Assembly: GCA_023460795.1 (NCBI GenBank)
Contig: JAEWPC010000002.1
Location: forward strand, 1 to 55,028
DNA length: 55,028 nt
Origin: Bacillota bacterium
GTDB taxonomy: Bacteria > Bacillota > Bacilli > Paenibacillales > Paenibacillaceae
Reading direction: 5' to 3'
Below are positions 51,961 to 55,028 of this stretch, piece by piece (the first letter of the stretch is position 1; each line of letters opens with the position of its first letter). The notes beneath the pieces were generated by a model. That model was not told the DNA's origin and did no database searches. It was given only the letters and a program-made list of their open reading frames with translations. The position numbers and the translations under genes were made by a program.

Positions 51961-52965
51961 ATGAACGAACAACGAATCGGACCGCTTGTCTCAAGCCCGA
52001 TCATCCGCCGACATCCGGCGAACCCGCTGCTTGCGCCCAAGGACGTGCCTTACGGGCCAGCGATGGTGTTCAATGCAGGCGTCGCCAAATACGAAGGAAA
52101 GTACGTGATGGTTTTCCGCAACGACTACGGCAATGCGGAGAACGAGACGATAGAACCGCACGCGACGACGAATCTGGGACTCGCTTACAGCGACGACGGC
52201 ATCCGCTGGGACGTGCAGCCCGCGCCGTGCTGGAGCTGGAACGACGAAGAAGTCGTCCGCGTGTACGATCCGCGCCTTACCGTCATCGACGGCAAGTGCC
52301 ATATGTGCTTCGCGGTCGATACGAAACACGGCTTGCGCGGCGGCATCGCGATTACGGAAGATTTCAAGACGTTCGATATTCAAAGTCTGTCGCTGCCGGA
52401 CAACCGCAACATGGTGCTGTTCCCCGAGCGGATCGCCGGGAAGTACGTACGTCTGGAGCGTCCGTTCCCGGTATACAGCCGCGGCGGCATCGACCGCTTC
52501 GATATGTGGATGAGCGATTCGCCGGATTTACGCTATTGGGGCAATTCCAACCTCGTGCTCTCCGTCGAGCAGGTGCCGTTCGCCAACGACAAGGTCGGCC
52601 CGGGCGCCCCGCCCGTGAAGACGAGCCATGGTTGGTTGACGACTTTCCATGCCGTCGATCTTGACCGCTCGCGCGGGAAGAACGGATGGGAGCCTTCTTG
52701 GAAGAAGCGCTATACCGCCGGAATCATGCTGCTTGACTTAGACGATCCGAGCAAGATCGTCGGGATGTCCCGCGAGCCGCTGCTTGCGCCCGAAGCGGCG
52801 TATGAGACGAGCGGCGGGTTCCGCAACGACGTCATCTTCCCGGGCGGCATGATTCTCGAGCCTTCGGGCGAAGTAAAGATCTACTACGGCGCGGCGGATA
52901 CCGTGGAATGCTTGGCTACCGCGGACGTGAACGATCTCGTACGACTATGTCTCGAAGGCGAATGA
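51961..52965 (+). CDS. GH130 family glycoside phosphorylase/hydrolase
   Basis: The 334-residue enzyme (start ATG 51961, GGAGGGTG upstream) has the five-bladed propeller of family 130. Typical landmarks are ANPLLAPKDVPYG, VFNAGVAKYEGKYVMVFR, VYDPRLTVIDGKCHMCFA with the likely catalytic Asp, and FPGGMILEPSGEVKIYYGAAD at the end. GH130 enzymes act on beta-mannosides, usually by phosphorolysis (for example beta-1,4-mannosyl-glucose or mannosyl-GlcNAc phosphorylase), releasing mannose-1-phosphate. It has no signal peptide, so it works on imported oligosaccharide. The exact linkage cannot be told. Confidence 0.9.
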   Translation: MNEQRIGPLVSSPIIRRHPANPLLAPKDVPYGPAMVFNAGVAKYEGKYVMVFRNDYGNAENETIEPHATTNLGLAYSDDGIRWDVQPAPCWSWNDEEVVRVYDPRLTVIDGKCHMCFAVDTKHGLRGGIAITEDFKTFDIQSLSLPDNRNMVLFPERIAGKYVRLERPFPVYSRGGIDRFDMWMSDSPDLRYWGNSNLVLSVEQVPFANDKVGPGAPPVKTSHGWLTTFHAVDLDRSRGKNGWEPSWKKRYTAGIMLLDLDDPSKIVGMSREPLLAPEAAYETSGGFRNDVIFPGGMILEPSGEVKIYYGAADTVECLATADVNDLVRLCLEGE

Positions 52966-52979
52966 TAGGAGGGACATCA

Positions 52980-54320
52980 ATGAACGCAAACAAGATTATG
53001 CTGCCGGAGACCTCGGTGCCCGTATCCCGGGAAGTGGACGTTGTCGTCGTCGGAGGAGGCGCATCGGGTATCGCGTCCGCGATTAGCGCGGCGAAGGGCG
53101 GCGCGCGCACGCTGCTCATCGAACAGAGAGGTTTTCTAGGAGGCATGGGCACGGTGTCGCTCGTACCGGCGTTCTGTCCGTTCACGGACAAGGTGAAACC
53201 GATCGTTCGCGGGATCGGCATGGAGCTGATGGAGAGAATGAAGCTTGCCTGCAATGCCGAATATCGCGAAGCTTACGCGAACACGCTCGATTGGGTGCCG
53301 ATCGATCCGGAGACGCTGAAGCGGGTATACGACGATGCGGCGTTAGAAGCCGGCGTGGAGCTCTTGTTCCATACGTTCGTATACGACGTGCTGATGTCCC
53401 AAGACGGCCGATCGATCGAAGGGATCGTCATCGTCAATAAGTCCGGCCGTTCCGTCGTTCGCTGCCGGTATGTGATCGACGCGACGGGCGATGCCGACAT
53501 CGCGGCGCTTGCCGGCGTTCCTTTCCAGAAAGGAAGCGAGCAAGGAGAGCTGCAGCCGGGATCGATGTGCTATTACGTCGCCAACGTGGATCGTAAGAAG
53601 TTCAACCGCTATTTGGAGGAGTCGGGCGATACCGGGCAGTTGCACAAGACGGTGGAGCGCGCGATCGACGAAGGCGCGCTGCCGGAAGGCCGCAAATCGA
53701 TCTCGGGCTTGGCCTGGGTGAACGATTACTTGGTCGGCGTGAATTTCGGACACGTATTCGGCATCGACGGCACCCGCGCGGAGGATTTGACTCGCGGCGC
53801 CGTAGAAGGCCGCCGTCTCGTCGAGCGGCAGATGCGATTTTTCCGCTCGTACGTGCCAGGCTTCGAGCATGCGCATCTGATCGCGACGGGCGAGCAGGTA
53901 GGCATTCGCGAGACGCGGCGCATTCAAGGCGATTACGTCTTGACGGCGGAAGACTTCATGTCCGCCCGTTCTTTCCCGGACGATATCGCGCGCAACGCCT
54001 ATTATATCGATATCCATCTGGCGAACAGCAAGGGCAATATGACGTTCACGCATTTGAAGCCGGGGGAATCGCACGGCGTGCCTTATCGCTCGCTTCTGCC
54101 CGTCGGCGTCGACAACCTATGGGTGCCTGGGCGCGCGGCTTCCGCGGACCGGGCGGTACAAGGCTCGCTGCGGGTCATGCCGAACTGCTTCGCCATGGGG
54201 CAGGCGTCGGGTACGGCGGCGGCGATGGCCTTGCGCGAAGGAGGCGGCTCGCGGGATATCTCGATCTCGCAGCTTCGCGGAACGTTGCTGGAGCACGGCG
54301 CATGGCTCGGCGAAGCATAG
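52980..54320 (+). CDS. FAD-dependent oxidoreductase (PF12831 type)
   Basis: Start at ATG 52980, with GGAGG 8 bases upstream. The 446-residue flavoprotein has an N-terminal Rossmann FAD-binding motif VVVVGGGASGIASA (Gly25-Gly30), the following acidic end of strand 2 (LLIEQ), and the distal FAD motif YVIDATGDADIAALAG; RAASADRAVQGSLRVMPNCFAMGQASG closes it. The family occurs often in sugar-utilisation loci of Paenibacillus and Bacteroides, where oxidation or reduction of an unusual sugar is suspected. Its place between GH130 and an SGNH hydrolase suggests the glycan is modified. The substrate is unknown. Confidence 0.88.
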   Translation: MNANKIMLPETSVPVSREVDVVVVGGGASGIASAISAAKGGARTLLIEQRGFLGGMGTVSLVPAFCPFTDKVKPIVRGIGMELMERMKLACNAEYREAYANTLDWVPIDPETLKRVYDDAALEAGVELLFHTFVYDVLMSQDGRSIEGIVIVNKSGRSVVRCRYVIDATGDADIAALAGVPFQKGSEQGELQPGSMCYYVANVDRKKFNRYLEESGDTGQLHKTVERAIDEGALPEGRKSISGLAWVNDYLVGVNFGHVFGIDGTRAEDLTRGAVEGRRLVERQMRFFRSYVPGFEHAHLIATGEQVGIRETRRIQGDYVLTAEDFMSARSFPDDIARNAYYIDIHLANSKGNMTFTHLKPGESHGVPYRSLLPVGVDNLWVPGRAASADRAVQGSLRVMPNCFAMGQASGTAAAMALREGGGSRDISISQLRGTLLEHGAWLGEA

Positions 54321-54338
54321 ACGAAGGCGGTGTTATCG

Positions 54339-54956
54339 ATGAACTGGCAAGGGAAGACGTGGGCGACGCTGGGTGACAGCATTACCGCGGCGAACGGGTA
54401 TCAGCCGCTTGTCAAGGAAGCGCTCGGCTTCGCCGAAACGCTCAACTACGGCAAAGGCGGGTGCCCGATGACGGCGGGCGGGGATACCGATGCGGGATCG
54501 ACTTACCGGGTCGGGCTCGCGATCGATTCGATTCCCGAGTGCGTCACGATCTTCGCGGGAACGAACGATTACCGGCTCGGCAAACCGCTCGGCAGCCGGA
54601 ACGATAATGATCCGCGGACTTTCATAGGCGCATACGTCGGACTGATCGAAGGGCTTCTCGCGCGTAATCCCGCGGCTCGATTGAATTTGTGGACGCCGCT
54701 GCAACGGGATAAGGACGGCTACGATACCGAAGCGCCCAATGCGGTCGGTCACCGGTTGTCCGATTATGTGGAGGCCGTCTTGACGCTCGGCCGCGCGTAT
54801 AGCCTCCCCATACTGGATCTGTACGCGGAGAGCGGATTCACCAAGCTGACGCTGCCTGCTTTCACGTACGACGGCTTGCACCCGAGTGATCGCGGACATC
54901 AACGGATCGCTTCTCTCGCGGTCCCCTTCCTTAGGCGAATCGCGGATGGATCATAA
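54339..54956 (+). CDS. SGNH/GDSL hydrolase (probable carbohydrate esterase)
   Basis: The 205-residue protein starts at ATG 54339 (AAGGCGG upstream). SGNH blocks are visible: GDSIT with the catalytic Ser, YGKGGCPM (block II Gly), AGTNDYR (block III Asn) and YDGLHPSDRGH with the catalytic Asp and His. There is no signal peptide. Such small esterases often remove acetyl groups from oligosaccharides, consistent with its position at the end of the importer/GH130 group. The window ends 72 bases later. Confidence 0.88.
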   Translation: MNWQGKTWATLGDSITAANGYQPLVKEALGFAETLNYGKGGCPMTAGGDTDAGSTYRVGLAIDSIPECVTIFAGTNDYRLGKPLGSRNDNDPRTFIGAYVGLIEGLLARNPAARLNLWTPLQRDKDGYDTEAPNAVGHRLSDYVEAVLTLGRAYSLPILDLYAESGFTKLTLPAFTYDGLHPSDRGHQRIASLAVPFLRRIADGS

Positions 54957-54961
54957 TGAAA

Positions 54962-54985
54962 GCGCCCGGGCGCATGTGCGGGCGC
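54962..54985 (+). terminator. Weak GC-rich hairpin after the SGNH gene
   Basis: GCGCCCG pairs with CGGGCGC across a 10-base loop, 6 bases after the stop. No T tract follows, so termination here is doubtful. The remaining 43 bases to the window end show nothing else. Confidence 0.35.
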
Positions 54986-55028
54986 CAGCCGGTTGTGTTA
55001 CATTAAACAGGGTTTTAAATATTGTATT

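Overview
The window looks like a chromosomal segment from a high-GC, Gram-positive, spore-forming relative of Paenibacillus or Cohnella (Paenibacillaceae). This is inferred from the gene content (YesM/YesN two-component pair with a lipoprotein-dependent sugar ABC importer, SLH-domain surface protein, bactofilin, RpiR-NagB-NagA, MacB-like ABC system with a lipoprotein adaptor), strong AGGAGG-type ribosome binding sites, lipobox signal peptides and A/T-rich rho-independent terminators. No rRNA, tRNA, prophage or CRISPR locus was seen.

Layout. 1-1.7 kb: end of a hemolysin III/TrhA-type membrane protein, an MFS transporter and a small basic protein. 1.9-7.3 kb: a tight co-directional group (class 3 aldehyde dehydrogenase, D-threonine-aldolase/alanine-racemase-fold enzyme, D-arabinono-1,4-lactone-oxidase-like flavoenzyme, DUF1904 protein, metallophosphoesterase) ending in a strong terminator. 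7.5-7.9 kb: an array of eight 51-bp repeats. 8.1-14.1 kb: envelope and cytoskeleton genes: SLH protein, J-domain-like membrane protein, bactofilin, M23 peptidase and a divergent ParM-like actin. 14.1-27.2 kb: a LacI-controlled saccharide locus with three divergent GH32-like proteins, a complete Opp/Dpp-type ABC importer and two small extra proteins. Two identical 12-bp palindromes sit between the divergent GH32 genes, one directly downstream of a near-consensus promoter. 27.2-32.3 kb: an IS91-family transposase remnant, palindromic repeats, a 1080-residue hybrid kinase with two kinase modules, its NarL-type regulator, and a structured repeat-rich spacer. 32.3-35.1 kb: the amino-sugar operon rpiR-nagB-nagA with ATGA stop/start overlaps. 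35.2-41.9 kb: an autoregulated LacI repressor and a MacB-like ABC system made of two different ATPases, a lipoprotein adaptor and one large FtsX-type permease; the second ATPase has an AbrB-like tail. 42-44.9 kb: a 50-bp repeat array and the helicase HrpB. 45-55 kb: YesM/YesN pair, CUT1 sugar importer without its own ATPase, GH130 enzyme, FAD oxidoreductase and SGNH hydrolase.

How it works together. Three carbohydrate modules are each controlled in their own way: LacI with palindromic operators (GH32 locus), RpiR (amino sugars), and YesMN, probably activating two promoters that share a 23-bp element at identical distance from TATAAT. The most unusual non-coding feature is a set of four tandem or palindromic repeat loci with periods of about 49-51 bp, each in a 3' flank or spacer; two of them (32.1 and 42.0 kb) are clearly members of one family.
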